A DNA stretch of 64,000 nucleotides from Echeneis naucrates (taxonomy: Eukaryota; Chordata; Actinopteri; Carangiformes; Echeneidae), in the NCBI RefSeq assembly GCF_900963305.1, contig NC_042514.1, forward strand, positions 11,477,001 to 11,541,000, in the 5' to 3' direction. The notes beneath the pieces are model-generated. The model was not told the origin of the DNA. It made no database searches and was given only the letters and a program-made list of their open reading frames with translations. Of the stretch, positions 1-18,474 are shown piece by piece. The translations under genes were made by a program, and so were the position numbers. Within the stretch, counting starts at the first letter, position 1. Each line of letters begins with the position of its first letter.

Positions 1-326
1 TGACTTTTGTTGTATGTACAGTATAGTGTGTGGTTGACACTGTATACATAATTACAATAGTCCTCATGAGATATCAGCATTTACATACTTTGATACCAAA
101 AAAAAAAAAAAAAAAAAAAAAAGGCAGCATTTTTATTCTCTTTCGTTGGGATGGTTCTAGTGATCAGCTCATAACGTTCTAGTACTCTGTATCCAAAACC
201 AAAAACAACAGTAATACATTAGTGTTTATACAAATCAAATGGAAAAAGATTCCCTGATGGCACACAAATCCAGATGTTGTTTAGATATGTTTTTATGTAT
301 CCATTTTGTGAATAACTTTTTTTTTT

Positions 327-357
<31 letters not shown>

Positions 358-1260
358 GCGCCCTTTTATGTTTTGATATTATCTTACTTTGCTACAGGAT
401 TATCTTTCTTCTTTTTTTTTTAGCTACCATTATGTGTGATTTAGCTCAACAATGCTCTATATACAGTATGTAGATATGCACCTTTACTTTTATTTTACAT
501 CTTTGAATTTGGACAGTAGTTATTTTATCGCAGCCTGATGGAGTCAGATTTAAGGTGTAGTCTGCCTTGTTGTTGCCGGACCACGAACACAAGCCTGCCC
601 CCTAAAACTGCTGTCCAAATAAAGGTGACGTGAAAAGTTAGTGTTAACATTGTTCTCAGGCGTCGTTTTTAGCCCAACTGAACGCTTACAGTCCCGAGAT
701 CCTTCCCAGTCATGAAACAGCCTGAAACTAACAGGAGTTTTTTTTTTGTTTGTTTGTTTGTTTGTTTTGCTTTGTTTTGTTTTTAGTAGTCTTGAGTGTG
801 CTTGTATTTATTACACATGTATGAAATCATGGATGTTTCAGAGCTACAGTGTGGAAGTCAACCACAGCATGATTATACCAAACAAACTAATTCGGATCAT
901 TCAGAGTGGCTCCTCTTGAGCTCACCTGCTCAGTAATACAGTCGAGGGGCCGAGCACCATTGAAGTGATACACAGACCCTGCCTCAGTCGTGTCTTCAGA
1001 AGTCATTGGAGTGAATTGACAGCACCAGCCATGCAAGGCAAAACACAAGGATTGTTTTTGCACCCCTTAAAAAAAAAAAAAAAAAAAAAGGCTTAACTCT
1101 ACTTTTCACATTGCCTGTCAAATATTATCGAAGCTTCATGTAATGATGCTTTTTAGTTTTTGAATATAAAAGGAAAAGAGACATGAAAAGAAAAATGAAC
1201 AATTTGTAAAACATGAAATGTTTTATTTGTTGCATGTCTTTTTGTTCTTCAATAAAATAA
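1..1260 (+). other. Probable 3' UTR of an upstream + strand gene
   Basis: No coding potential is visible. The stretch is AT-rich with a run of about 22 A near 100, a T20-G22 block at 317-358, GTTT repeats near 748-770 and another A-run near 1070. A canonical AATAAA at 1251-1256 is followed by a T/GT-rich stretch, as at a cleavage site, and a second AATAAA lies near 618. This would fit the long last exon of a gene that begins left of the window. The coding part is out of view, so the gene cannot be named. Confidence 0.35.
317..358. repeat. Homopolymer switch T20 then G22
   Basis: Twenty T are followed directly by twenty-two G and then GCGCCC. The G run can form a G-quadruplex and is prone to length error in sequencing and replication. 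Confidence 0.9.
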
Positions 1261-4200
1261 CGTACTGCAGTGTTTTGAATGTTAACTTCTTTTTTATAAG
1301 GATTTCAGAGTGAAATCGTGGAGCCCTTTTTCTTGACAGGTTTTAACTTTTAAGATCTCTGCGTATGTAAAAACGATATCAAACGGAAAACTACTGTCTT
1401 TTTAACTCCAATTCAAAACTTGTTTTCCGTGGAGAAAAATAGCTGAAAGGTGTAGGTTTTATGGTCTCTTAATTTGTACTGGCAATGCGTATCCCAAATA
1501 AATAGTTTTTGTTGCATAAATTCCAGTTTTGTCATTTTTCATGTCAACATTCATGTTCCCACCACCAACTTGCACGAGGTTTCTCTTCCAGACGTTTCCA
1601 ACAGGGTCAGGGTCAGGAGTCACTGTAGGATACGAGTTAACACGTTGTAGAGTTGCCAGTCCAACACCTCTGGACAACATAGCACATCTCAATTGCAACT
1701 ACGCGACGGCACGCAGGCATTCTATCACAGCTAACGGGACGCCGGAGCTCAGCAGAGCTGAGGGTGCGAAGGGGCCGTTTTCACAGTTTTTGCAGTGAGT
1801 GAAAGCTGTGCGCTCCCAGCAGACAGATACCTCCTCCACCCCTCCCCTCCACTTCCCCACACCCAGCGCTCCCTCTGAGGCATGGTTAATGTGCGTTCCC
1901 TGAAAGAGGCGGAATCCACACTTATCTCTCTCCTCCAGATAAACCAGACAGGATGTCTGATTCTGTTCCTCCAATTCATTCCTCCACGGGAAAAAAAAAA
2001 AGGGAGGAAGAGGCTGAGACATTAACTTGTGGATTAGGAAGAGGTTCCCAGGAGCATCCAAAATCAGAGAGCATGACAGAGACTGGGGGAGTGACATATG
2101 CAAACAAGATCAAATGTAATTACATGGAGAAGCTTTCTTGTTTCTATCAAAGGGCTTCTTCTAGCCACTGTTCAGGATATGAAAGGTAAGAAGTACTGGA
2201 CGTGTATAATTTATTCATGTGCTCCTGCAAACCAAAAGCCATTGTGAGGCTGATTCAGTCATTACACGGTGAAAAGGTGTAAATCCCATTCTGAGCAAAA
2301 TGCCGGTACGTTCTTTTCAATTCTTGAGTCCTTAAACAAACAGGCTTGATAACATGCTAGTCCATGACAAATGACACTGATCATTAAACATTTTGCACGG
2401 TGAAAAGCTGCGAGGCCGATCAGAAGCAGTGTACTTTCCAACACCTAAAGCAACAGTAATGAAATTCATCCTGAGAAAAATCACAATATTATCTTCTCCT
2501 GACATTTTCTAACATTTAACTGTCACGTTTTCTTTTAATATGAGTCAGTTGGCAGGTGTTAATATTTTCTGATCCCCCACAAGAAGTGTAAGCATCAGTT
2601 TAACTATTTGCAAGGCAAACGGTGTCACACTATTTTGCTTAAAACTGGGCTAAATTTAGGCATCAAATGTAGCTTAATGAATGCATCTGCACATGTAATT
2701 AGTAATTAGCACCCATTTAATTTTCACATTTTTATTTTAAATGAAATATCTCATAAAAAATCATTTTTGCATATGTTTTCCTTTCAGTGTACTGACTTTG
2801 CCAACATGAGAAAAGATTTTTTAGTCCTTTTGAAACAACATATTGAAAAGTAAGAGTAAGAAAATTAAAGGTGGAAATAATGCAACGAATAATTATTTTT
2901 ATCTTCTTCAGTTTAAAGTTCTGGTTTTGAGTTAGTGGAACACTCCTCTGTTTATACCATATATACATAACTTTTTTCTTTTCTTAAACATTTGAGGATT
3001 CGTAGAACCTGAATTTTACACATGTATTATTCCAGTTGCATGACTTTTGGACTCTGATCATCAAATGGTTTTCTCTAAAAGTGTAAAAACTGTGTAAGAA
3101 GGGAACTGCTGTTCTAACCTCCTGACTTCAGTATTTGCTCACTTTCTGGATCTCTGAGTCTTTCAGAAGCAAACAGTCCCACCGGCTGCTCAGAACTCTG
3201 ATGCCCCATAATTTTAAAGACTGGTTGTGGAGCGGCTGCTTGTGATTTCACTGACAGCAAAAAAGATTTGCACGGACTCAAGTGGCACTGTGCTTTTGAG
3301 ACTTCTTTTAGATGCTCGTGTATAACCAATTCTAACTTGTATAGACTTCATAGGATGAGCCTACTGTTTTTAGTGATCCCTCGACTTCTTCTCTAGAGCC
3401 ATAATTATGTTTCTATTTGTAGTTTTAAGCAAAAAATACCGCACTATTAACTTTGATATTTGGTGAAGACATCTATGTTCCCCTCAGGATGAATTGCGAT
3501 CATTTAGTGGCCCCTAATGTGTTATTCTACCTCTAACAATCAAAATAGACTACACAAATTATTTCGATTTCCTCTAGTTTTCAGATTTTAGATTTGCAAA
3601 AGTCAGTAAAAAATTCAGTGTTGACAAAAAGAAGGCAAACACAACCCTCTGCCCAACAATCAAAGCACAGAGTTATATGTGGAAACAACAAAAGCACATA
3701 CACATTCTGCGTCTTCTTGACCGGATCCTCACTGATTATAAACATCTACAGTAAGCTCTCGCATCTTTGGCATTTCTTATCAATCATCCTCAACCAGCAC
3801 AATGCATGCGGCACATACTGCCCAGTAGGCCCAGGGCTCACATTATATCAATGACCATAACAAGACTCATAATAAGACTGGCATTATTCACGAAACATAC
3901 ATCAGTTACATCCATGCCTGCCAGCATTATACACACACATATCAAGGTTACACACGTGCCTGAGGGAAGGGCTACTGAAGCAGATGATGCAAGGTCTGAG
4001 GTCTGAGGATATGACATAATGTAGAGCCTTTGTCTTAAGTGAACATGATGAAACAAGTCTTTCTCTCCACATACAGATTTTGCGTGAATTGAGTTACTCA
4101 CATTAAAAAAAAAAAAGTCAAACTCCTTGTGCAGGAATAGGGTCAGGTAATTAGTGACTGTGGGTGTGTTCCAGTCAGTGTTGCAGATTTCAGAATTTGG

Positions 4201-7160
4201 AAACTGTTCAGTTTGGCAAAGACTTGCTGCTGGAAAGCTTCAGTTTCGTATTGCCTATGCCACCCACAGATCTTTAATGAATTCCTCTGATCCCAACTTT
4301 CATAAAGAAGACATTTGGAAAAGATTTCACAGATCAGTGTGTGTCATCTTAGCCTTTCAAGTTATTTCAACCATGGAACATTTGAATTAGAGGCCACAGT
4401 ATATTTTAGCATTATGGGTGTGGGAGTAAGGCTTTAAAGTGTTTCTTTATATTTGCCTAAAGCCTCCATAATGAGCAAGATATGGACCTTATCGTGTTCT
4501 TCAATTATTGGAAAAACCTTCAAAACTGTGCCAGGAATGGGTCTTATTAAAGACATAAGAAAGTTATCTCGCTAAAACATGGATCAAAAATAAAACAAAA
4601 AACATTTTTTCAACAGATGATCAAGGACATTTGGATACAGTGCTGTTGCAATAATTATTGCACTCACGTCCAAGAACAAAAGTGAGATCATTCATGTCGA
4701 TTCTCATGCAGCTGTGAGCTAATTTGTTTTGGGTGTCTGTGTTTTCATCTCTTTTTTTTTTTTTCTTTTCTCTCTTTGCATTTCTGGACAGGAAGTCATT
4801 TGAGATATTTGGTCACTAAAGTCTATTGCTTCAGAGGGAAATCCTTTCTTTTCAAAAGATACGCTGATTATGTTGTCATGATAGATTTATGTCTGGTAAA
4901 AACTGCCCCGTAGCCCCTGCTCCATGTACCCTGCTATACACTGTATATGGCAATTTAGGAGGCAGCTGTCATATTGAGTTTTCCCATTATCCATGTCCAT
5001 TACATGTATGAGGAGTGAATCTGGCCAAATGCGCTGACAGTGATAACACTGTTTCTATCTCTATCTCACACACAACTTTATGATTGATTTATGAATTCAA
5101 ATTAATATTCAAATCAACAGTCAAAACAGAAAGCGGATTTACATATTATTGTTACAGAATGGGCTTGTGGTGGGTCTCGTGCCTCCCAACAGTGAAACAC
5201 TGCTGACCCCTCATGGAAGTTAAGAATAAAAAGTCTTTGAAGCCTGAAGAGTCAAAGTGTGAAGCATAAAAAAAAAAAAAAGATGATTTAACGCTTCACA
5301 CTAATATGACACAGAAAAAAACATATGCAATTATATTCCGCACTCCACAGACAATTTGATGGAATATTGAAAAGTGAAATGGGATATTCTAATAGTGAAT
5401 AAACCAATTACAATTAATGATAAATTAGCTAAATTAATAATTAATGAATTGGTTTAATGAGACTCATTTCAAATTATCATTATTATAATTACAAAGGTAA
5501 AATTACAGGAATTTGACTGGAGTCAGAGGTTGCAGAGATGACGCTTCATACTACTTTGCTAGCTTGGCCTGTAAGCTTTCAGCAGCAGTGTGTTTTTGTT
5601 TGTCTGTTTTGTTGTTGTTGTTGTTATTCATGAATCTATTATGCTATGTTATGGTATAAATGATCCCTATGATGCTGGAGCATTTGTTCTCTTATCCTTT
5701 TTCAGTTGGGGCAATGTGAGGAAGTGGGATAATTATTTCATTTCAGGATATTTGAAATTGAACATTGCTTGTTTTGTTTTGCTGCCATTGTTTTTTTGTT
5801 TTTGTTTTGTTTTGTTTTGTGTGTGAATGTATTTATCATTGTCAAGTCAGTTTCTTAGCGTTGTCATTCCATGAGAAAGTGCAAATTATTTTTAAAAATG
5901 TAGCTGAATGATAACGAAAACGTTTTGGTTTGGACTTAATGTAATACTTATAATCTTTACAGTTTCTTTTTATGATGACGAGTAAATTAATATTGTAATT
6001 GCATAAACATAAGGATACACATCTGTCTACACATGTAGCGGCTCAGATGCTGCTGTGGCTGTGGTGTCAGGGCAGGGATGGTGGTAGTGATGTGACATTA
6101 CTACATCTTCTTCCACGGTGGAGTGCGATTTAAATCACAGCCTGAATTCGCTCATTAACAGTTTTACCAGTCTGGATGTTCAGCAAAAATTTTTATTGAA
6201 CATGTCATGAATATTTATTACGGAAGCTGGGATATTCAGCAGGATGCAAAAAGAATGTACCGAGCACATCCAACAGTAGCTGCCTAACATATTTTCAGTT
6301 AACAGGCAACTATTTACAGATGGGACAAAAGTATATTTATGATCAGTTCTGGTTTGTAAGATGAACTTGACAAAAACATTCCAATCATAACTTTGTGCTC
6401 CCACCTTCTGGACACGTGACTAAACATAATACTTTCAGTAGCAGTAAATTAATAACAATGATACCTAGAGTATGCACAGCGGGTCGCAACCTCAGAGACA
6501 ATCAAGATATGGTAAAATGATAATAATATAGATTGGAATGATTATTATACGTAATGTTTTAACTATGTCACTGAATTCATTGGGTGAAAGTGGGGCTCAG
6601 CACTAAAAAAACAAACTCAACTATATTTTGCATATATGGATATTTCTTGGAAATTTCAAAAGTTTCACATTGGGTCTGGGAATTGTCCAAAGTATGACAT
6701 ATACTTTTTTTGCCGCAGGTCTTCCGACCTAGACAGCTACAGTTCCCAAGTATTTTAATTTACTTAAAAAAAATTGTCTTTAATGTAATATATTATTAAA
6801 CCAAACAAAGTCAGCAGATAAAATATTATCTGCTTTCATTCATGTCAAAGTTTATTTTTCTATGGAATTGCTCTTCTTTTAAAATTCCCTGCCTCACTAA
6901 GAAAATACAACAAAGATATTAGAAATGTGGTTGTCTGGCTCAACCAATCCTCAGCGACTCTGTAAAGCAGTTTTTCAGGATGTTCCCTGTTATCCCTTTG
7001 TTTATTATTTAGACCTCATCTGCGGACATAAGTGTGACCTTGTGCAGCTTTGAGCTGTCTCAGCAGAGCGTCTGACCGTAGTGGCTGACACAGCGAGGCG
7101 TCTGCCTGTTTGGGGACAGAGGGTGTATGTAGGTCAGCCATGGGCCTGCACACTGTGACA
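1261..7160. other. Gene-poor intergenic stretch
   Basis: I recognise no gene here. Open frames are short, start mostly at non-ATG codons, lack splice-linked partners and look like chance. The DNA is AT-rich with poly-A/T tracts near 4105, 4750, 5268 and 5800. A pyrimidine- and CpG-richer patch at about 1570-2000 could be regulatory, but no defined motif stands out. Sentences like CACCTTCTGGACAC near 6405 resemble the short tails of dispersed fish repeats. Confidence 0.5.
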
Positions 7161-7348
7161 GCAGCATGGTTACTGTGCTGTGCAGCGGGACAGGGATTGG
7201 AGTGGACAGAGAGAGCCGGCGTAGGGAGAGGCCCCGCTCACACGTCAGCACCGATACTTCCTCATTTCCCCCCTTAAACACTTTGACATTATCAGGCCAC
7301 ACAGAGCAACGTCCGCCCTCATTATTCTCACCTTTGGTGCTGCAGCAA

Positions 7349-7444
7349 AATGGGCAAAAAGAAGCAGGAGAAGGAGAAACTGGGAAAAATACTGAACAGA
7401 TCTCAGGCTATGGTGCACGTCTGGAATACTGTGAGGGCCATTTG
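7349..7444 (+). CDS. Orphan small ORF, possible first exon
   Basis: An ATG in good context (GCAAAATGG) opens 31 codons beginning MGKKKQEKEKLGKILNRSQ, very lysine-rich. It lies downstream of a GC-richer patch at 7030-7330. A possible donor (ACT|GTGAGG) lies just before the stop, and a 22-nt stretch at about 7523-7544 flanked by CACAG and GTAACT could be a micro-exon in the same phase. I do not recognise the protein and see no later exon before med8, whose 3' end faces it. It may be a real short or partial gene, a regulatory RNA, or chance. Confidence 0.2.
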
Positions 7445-7455
7445 ACGGACGCCGT

Positions 7456-7487
7456 TCTGTCTATATGACAGTGGTCATATAGACAGA
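7456..7487. repeat. Perfect 14-bp inverted repeat, 4-nt loop
   Basis: TCTGTCTATATGAC and its exact reverse complement are separated by AGTG (arms 7456-7469 and 7474-7487). Such a tight perfect palindrome can form a cruciform or an RNA hairpin and often arises by template switching. It immediately follows the orphan ORF at 7349. Confidence 0.85.
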
Positions 7488-7727
7488 GCAGCTGATTCCC
7501 ACAAGGTCGCAATCTTCACAGTACACCAAGTTAATGGAAGAAGGTAACTGATAGAAATGACAAATCACTGTCACACAATTTACTCGCTTATGATTTCCAA
7601 AAAATGTATGTCAAAATTTAAGAGTAATTTACTTTAACGTTGTCTGACAAAAAGCTGAACATTATTCAGTTTTTGCATTAAATTATTTAAATAATGACTG
7701 AAAAGCAATGAGTCTTTTTCACACATT

Positions 7728-7733
7728 TTTATT
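7728..7733 (-). terminator. Candidate med8 polyadenylation signal
   Basis: TTTATT on the + strand is AATAAA on the minus strand, about 320 bases past the med8 stop codon. No other gene is available to use it. Confidence 0.5.
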
Positions 7734-8048
7734 GAAAAAGTGTCCAAAAGTACAGATACAAATAAAAGCCATTGTGATCCACTAAATGATGACATACTGC
7801 CATCTACTGGCATAAGCACTGTAACTCAGTAAAAAAATACTGGAGGGACAAAACTGGCCCAATAACAGTCACATAAAGCAAAATTCGTGTTTGAGACAGT
7901 TCTCAAAGCAAATTGTACGTCACAGAAACAGCTTTAGAGTTACAACTTCTTAGAAGTTGACCAATTACATTAAAATACTGCATACAAAGATGACATGTAT
8001 GTAGGAAGGCTGAAAATGTAATAAAATTGTTCAGTTATAGGAAAGAGC

Positions 8049-10714
8049 TCATCGGTTGTAAGGATGCATCGAACCAGATGCTGATTTGATGTTTGTCTTG
8101 ATGCTGCTTGGCATTTTTCCTAACAAAGTAAAACGGGGAAAGGGAATTAAATGCACATCAAACAGATCATCATTGTAGAGGGATTTACAGTTACGGGTAG
8201 TTATTTAAGGGTAGTTTATGGGTAAAGATATAATGCTCCAATTTTTAAAAAAGGGCAACAGACACTCAGACTCAGAAAGTCTGAGATCAAGTCAGGCAAT
8301 TTCTTCACTACTTCATACAGAAGGTTGCGTAACCATTTATTCTGATCTCAATGAAATTAAATTTAGCCAACACAATATTTTCAGAATATCCAAATTTTTG
8401 TTTAGGCTGCAATGCAATATATTATATTGCCTAGATATGCCATCACAAACTCATTCAGGTTTCAAAATGAAGACTGTTAAAACACCAAGTAATACTGTAA
8501 ATATATTTAATTTGCAATGGAATGAGGAACAGTATTATAGACATGAGCTAGTTCAAATGTGATTTTAAAAACCAATCTCTCATTTCCCGTTTGTTAACAG
8601 GAAGTAGATATCACCTTTCAATAGTTGCAAGAATTAAATAGCAGTAAGGATTGAATTTATTTAGCTTATCTGGTTGTAATAGCTGCCATGAATAGCATTA
8701 ATGTAGTTAGTAGAATTTTTTCATACAATTGCAGCACTCCAAACATTTGATTAGTAAAGGCATGAGTCGTGTTCTAAAAATGAAATTCTCACAAAGGAAT
8801 CAATTTACTTAATACTAGAAAAGGGTTGTTTTCCTTGCTATGCCTGTTAAAAGTAAGGTTATTTGTGTGCGGTGCAAAAAGGTAATAAGTAGTGAAATTA
8901 AATACTAACCCAACTCTCCAGGTCTCCTACCTGGCTGTCCTTGCTGCTGGGGAGCCACAGGTCCTCCCATACCTGCTTGCTGACTTGAACCACCACCGAT
9001 AGGGACTTGCTGTAAGTTTGAACCTCCGCTCATCATGGGCCCCTGTCCTGGAACTGGGCCTGGAGGCCGGCATTTGGAAAGTCCCTTTCCAAAAGCGACT
9101 GCTCCAACCAGTGCATTTGTGTCAGCAGGGTTGAAAGAGGATTTATTCTGTCTCAATGCTGAAAAACAAACAAATAAACTAATAAAAACAATAGCAGTAA
9201 AACAACTTTTTTTTTACTTTTACTTATCAGTTTAAACTATATGAACCATTACAGTTAACATACTTGCACTTTCTGAATCTCTGTCATCGCGGGGATTGTT
9301 CAGCTTCTCTAGTAGACTGGAACAGAGCTTATTCAATGCCTGGATTTGTTTCTGTTATGAAAAACATTTTCCCATATTTGGTTTCATAACGCAAAAATAC
9401 CCACATAGCATTGGCTGTAATATTTGTTTCTATTTTATCATTAGAAAGACAGCACAGTGTCACTAAATAAAGTCTTATCCAGCTGACCTGTGCAACCTCA
9501 GGGCCAATGCGTGTCGCCTCGGCACTCAGAAGTTTCTCCTGTTCCTCCACTTCTGGATCAGGCTTGGTTCTCAGGTAGTCAGGTACAATCTCATGGCTGA
9601 ACACTGGGACACGCTGCTCTGTGAGTTTCTGATGGAGAACAAGCAGCAGTAATAAATATAGAGGCCTCTATGAACAGACACATCACTGGCTTCTAGTGTT
9701 GAAGATACTTACTGCTAAATCTTCATCTCTGTCTGGAGACAGAAGTAGAGGTATTATAACCTGGTTACGAAAGGATGGTGTCTTTTCATTCTTAAGCAGT
9801 TTATTTATAGTGTTCAGCTGACCGGATAGCAGAGCAAAATTGTCCAACACGGATGGCCTAAATGAACAAGAATACACATCACAGCATCTGACCCAAAATA
9901 AATAAATCAATTGTAATGACTAACATTCATGTCAAGTTCGTAAGTATAATCTCTTGTTCATGCTAAAGTAAAGCCTGTCAAATGATCAAGTAATGCAAAT
10001 GTAAACATATTGGCAACACTATAAACATCTTTACAATGGATTACAAAGTCTCACTAAATAGGGTGGGCTGTTTACTATATCCCAGCACACTTGCTAATGC
10101 AGATGAACACTAGAATAAAAAATTTTATGTGATGAAATCTGCAAAAAATATTTTGGTTATGGAACAGCACAATTCCTGCTAGAAACAAATTAACGGATAC
10201 AAAAGTAAGGCTTTTCATTCGGTTTGAAAACAGGTCTGTTAGCTCTTTGTAAAATGCAATACTCACCATGTTAATCGCTCGTATTCATTTTCCAACTTAT
10301 AAATGAAACTGTGAAGAGCGTTTTTGACGTGAGCCACTCGAGAAATGAGAGACTCCACCGACGCCTCTAACTGCTTCTCCTCCCGTTGCTTTGCAAGAGA
10401 AGCAACAAAAGGCTCGTTTTCAGATTTCAAATACTTCAATGGCACTTTGGTTACATCGCTGTGTGGGACGTCCACAGAGACATTACTTTGTCTTTCCAGG
10501 AATATCGACCTCAGTGGTGTGTGAACCTGAAGTACGCCGCTAAGGCTAGCTAACACAGCTAGCCTTAGCTAGCGAGTTATTGCTTCATAAACGGATACGC
10601 AGAAAACACCACACACCAGTAAAACGCCAGAAAATGTAATAGTTAATGGCATATTTTAAAACATAGTTTCATTACTTTTAAAATACACTAGTGTTACTAT
10701 AACGTTACCTGCAT
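8049..10714 (-). CDS. med8: Mediator complex subunit 8 (MED8), 7 coding exons
   Basis: MED8 is a head-module subunit of Mediator, which links transcription activators to RNA polymerase II in the nucleus. Coding exons (transcript order) are 10709-10714, 10267-10388, 9713-9857, 9488-9628, 9264-9351, 8910-9158 and 8049-8119; they join in phase to 822 nt, 273 aa (human 268). The tiny first coding exon holds only ATG CAG. Conserved blocks include REEKQLEAS, the junction [44 protein letters not shown] and [18 protein letters not shown] Gly/Gln/Pro-rich segment follows, and the protein ends in a basic tail finishing MHPYNR. All introns are GT-AG. A CTTCCGG (ETS-type CCGGAAG on the coding strand) at 10768 sits just upstream of the start. 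Identity is secure; the 5' UTR limit is not. Confidence 0.97.
10539..10569. repeat. 13-bp perfect palindrome in med8 intron 1
   Basis: GCTAAGGCTAGCT at 10539-10551 and its reverse complement at 10557-10569 flank the spacer AACAC. It lies about 145 bases inside the gene from the med8 ATG and is the densest TAGC-type cluster in the window. Confidence 0.85.
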
Positions 10715-10767
10715 TGTTGAGCCACAAACAAAACGATGGACGCTCTCAATCAGTCAAGAAAGAAACC

Positions 10768-10774
10768 CTTCCGG
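10768..10774 (-). promoter_or_regulatory. ETS-type site at the med8 promoter
   Basis: CTTCCGG here reads CCGGAAG on the med8 coding strand, 54 bases upstream of the ATG, as in many TATA-less housekeeping promoters. Assignment is by motif and position only. Confidence 0.4.
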
Positions 10775-11183
10775 TTCATTGTTATCAAAATAAAAGCACT
10801 CACCATGTGGGACCGATCTAACAGGGTGAATACGGCATAATATTCACAACAGGAACATTAATAGTTCTAAGCAATAACGTATCTTTACACTAACATAGTA
10901 GCTTTTGGGAGTTTTTGTTCATTATTTTAGTTGTTTTATTTCTGGCGACTTTCACTTTTACTGAGCTACATTTCCAATAATCACTTAATTTCGTTTTAAT
11001 CACTCTCGCCTTTGGTTTAATATATTCTTTTGAGTTCTGTTACTTTCTGGCTTATCTGAGTTGTTGTTCTCTATTTATTCAATTGTAAACTCCAATTGTT
11101 TGTAAATTAAAGATTTAAGTGGTGAGCTCTTGAAATACCCAGATAGCAAACTATCCGCTATAGGCTCCGGAACAGATCCGCAA

Positions 11184-11253
11184 AACGGATCCGGATCAGA
11201 GTCCACTTGCACGGCGGAACGGATAAGGTACGCGGATCCAATCCGGATCCGTT
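11184..11253. repeat. Foldback with GGATCCGGAT arms
   Basis: AACGGATCCGGAT at 11184-11196 is exactly reverse-complemented at 11241-11253. Further partial GGATC and CGGATC words lie between and around them (about 11170-11275). The block is much richer in GC than its surroundings, as expected of a small inserted non-autonomous element. The family is not identified. Confidence 0.6.
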
Positions 11254-11412
11254 CATGAAGTAGCTGATCCGGACCAGATTTTATTAAAAATGGCTCATTT
11301 GGCCATCACTAGCTACAGAGATATCTAAAATCTAGATTGCTCTGAAAAAGCTTGAATACTTCTCTTAACCAGTATGCCTCTATTAATAGTATTCAAGACT
11401 TGAAAATACATG

Positions 11413-11416
<4 letters not shown>

Positions 11417-11484
<68 letters not shown>
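11417..11484. repeat. (AT)n microsatellite
   Basis: About 34 uninterrupted AT units flanked by short CA and TG steps. Confidence 0.95.
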
Positions 11485-11490
<6 letters not shown>

Positions 11491-12262
11491 AGTCATGTAT
11501 TTATATATATATCCTTTAACCCACTCTACAGCAATCAATTATTTAATGTGGAAAATAATCATTACAGTTAGACATGAAAAATAACACCAACAACAACAAC
11601 AATAACAAGGCAACATCGTGAAAAGATCAATTAGTAAAAAAAAAAACAAAACATTGCATAATTTTTATTTATTTATTTATTTTTCTTAACTTGTCCCTAG
11701 TTGGTCCTCATTTAAAGTACTGGGACGCCTCCGGGAGTTTCCCCTGTCAGCTGCCAGGTTGAACCAGTGAATTGCATGTCTGCTTATCTCCACTTCTCTC
11801 TCTCTCTCTCTTTCAGAAAGTCTTTAAATGTATTTAGATTAATTTCAGGATTGCCTCATATACTCTGAATGAGTTTGTGAATTAGTGCGTGTGTACTGAG
11901 GACAAACAGGTTCCCACTCAGCAGTGCTGCACGCTGTAGTCCAGTATATAACTGCTCAACACAGCTGACCAAAGTGTAACACATTTTCATCAAACATTTG
12001 TTACAGTAGAACTTGACACTCCTCGGGGTACGTCACATAGCGTTGAATGTGTCCTGGGTATGAAGAAAATCTGCAAAACTTTCAACATCATATATGTTTA
12101 GTGCTAATGTGTCTATTAGTTCTCATAAATCACGTGTTAATTAATTCAGAGGCTTTTTATCCAAAACATTTTATTTTGATACAAAAGTGTTTGTAGTGTT
12201 AAAATTGTGTTCCAGTACATGAGACTGCAAAAATCTGACACCAACAGTGTTTTGTTTGTTTT

Positions 12263-12268
12263 TTTATT
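12263..12268 (-). terminator. Candidate aldh9a1 polyadenylation signal
   Basis: TTTATT (AATAAA on the coding strand) lies about 205 bases past the aldh9a1 stop. Confidence 0.4.
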
Positions 12269-12472
12269 TATATTGGTAAATTAGGTGCACATGAGAATAA
12301 TGAAATTAATTTTCACATTTGTTCTGTGTCCCTCCAAGTGTGAAAAAGGGAATCAACAAGGCCAAGAAGAGCAGCTACATAAAGAATGTACATTCTCAAA
12401 GGAAGATCACATCACCTGATTTGAGAATTTGTCACATTTTTGGCACAACAGCAAAAACGTGGTGATGGGAGT

Positions 12473-18373
<5,901 letters not shown>

Positions 18374-18474
18374 TTATTAGCTAGTTTGCACCGTTTAGCT
18401 AAACTGTGAGTAATAGAAAACGCATGTTATTTCAAACATAAAAGTCAACATTAGAGTCATATGACAGTCCTTAC

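Larger units (their letters stand above)
10780..12260. other. med8-aldh9a1 intergenic region
   Basis: No gene is seen. It holds a BamHI-rich foldback (11184-11253), a long AT microsatellite (11417-11484), short CAA and ATTT repeats near 11585 and 11665, and a CT run near 11791-11812. The 5' side is the med8 promoter and the 3' side is the end of the aldh9a1 transcript. Confidence 0.6.

Noticed and set aside
1699-2103. 134-codon minus-strand open frame
   Set aside because: Starts at a non-ATG codon, no domain, overlaps frames on the other strand equally well; likely chance in a GC-richer patch.
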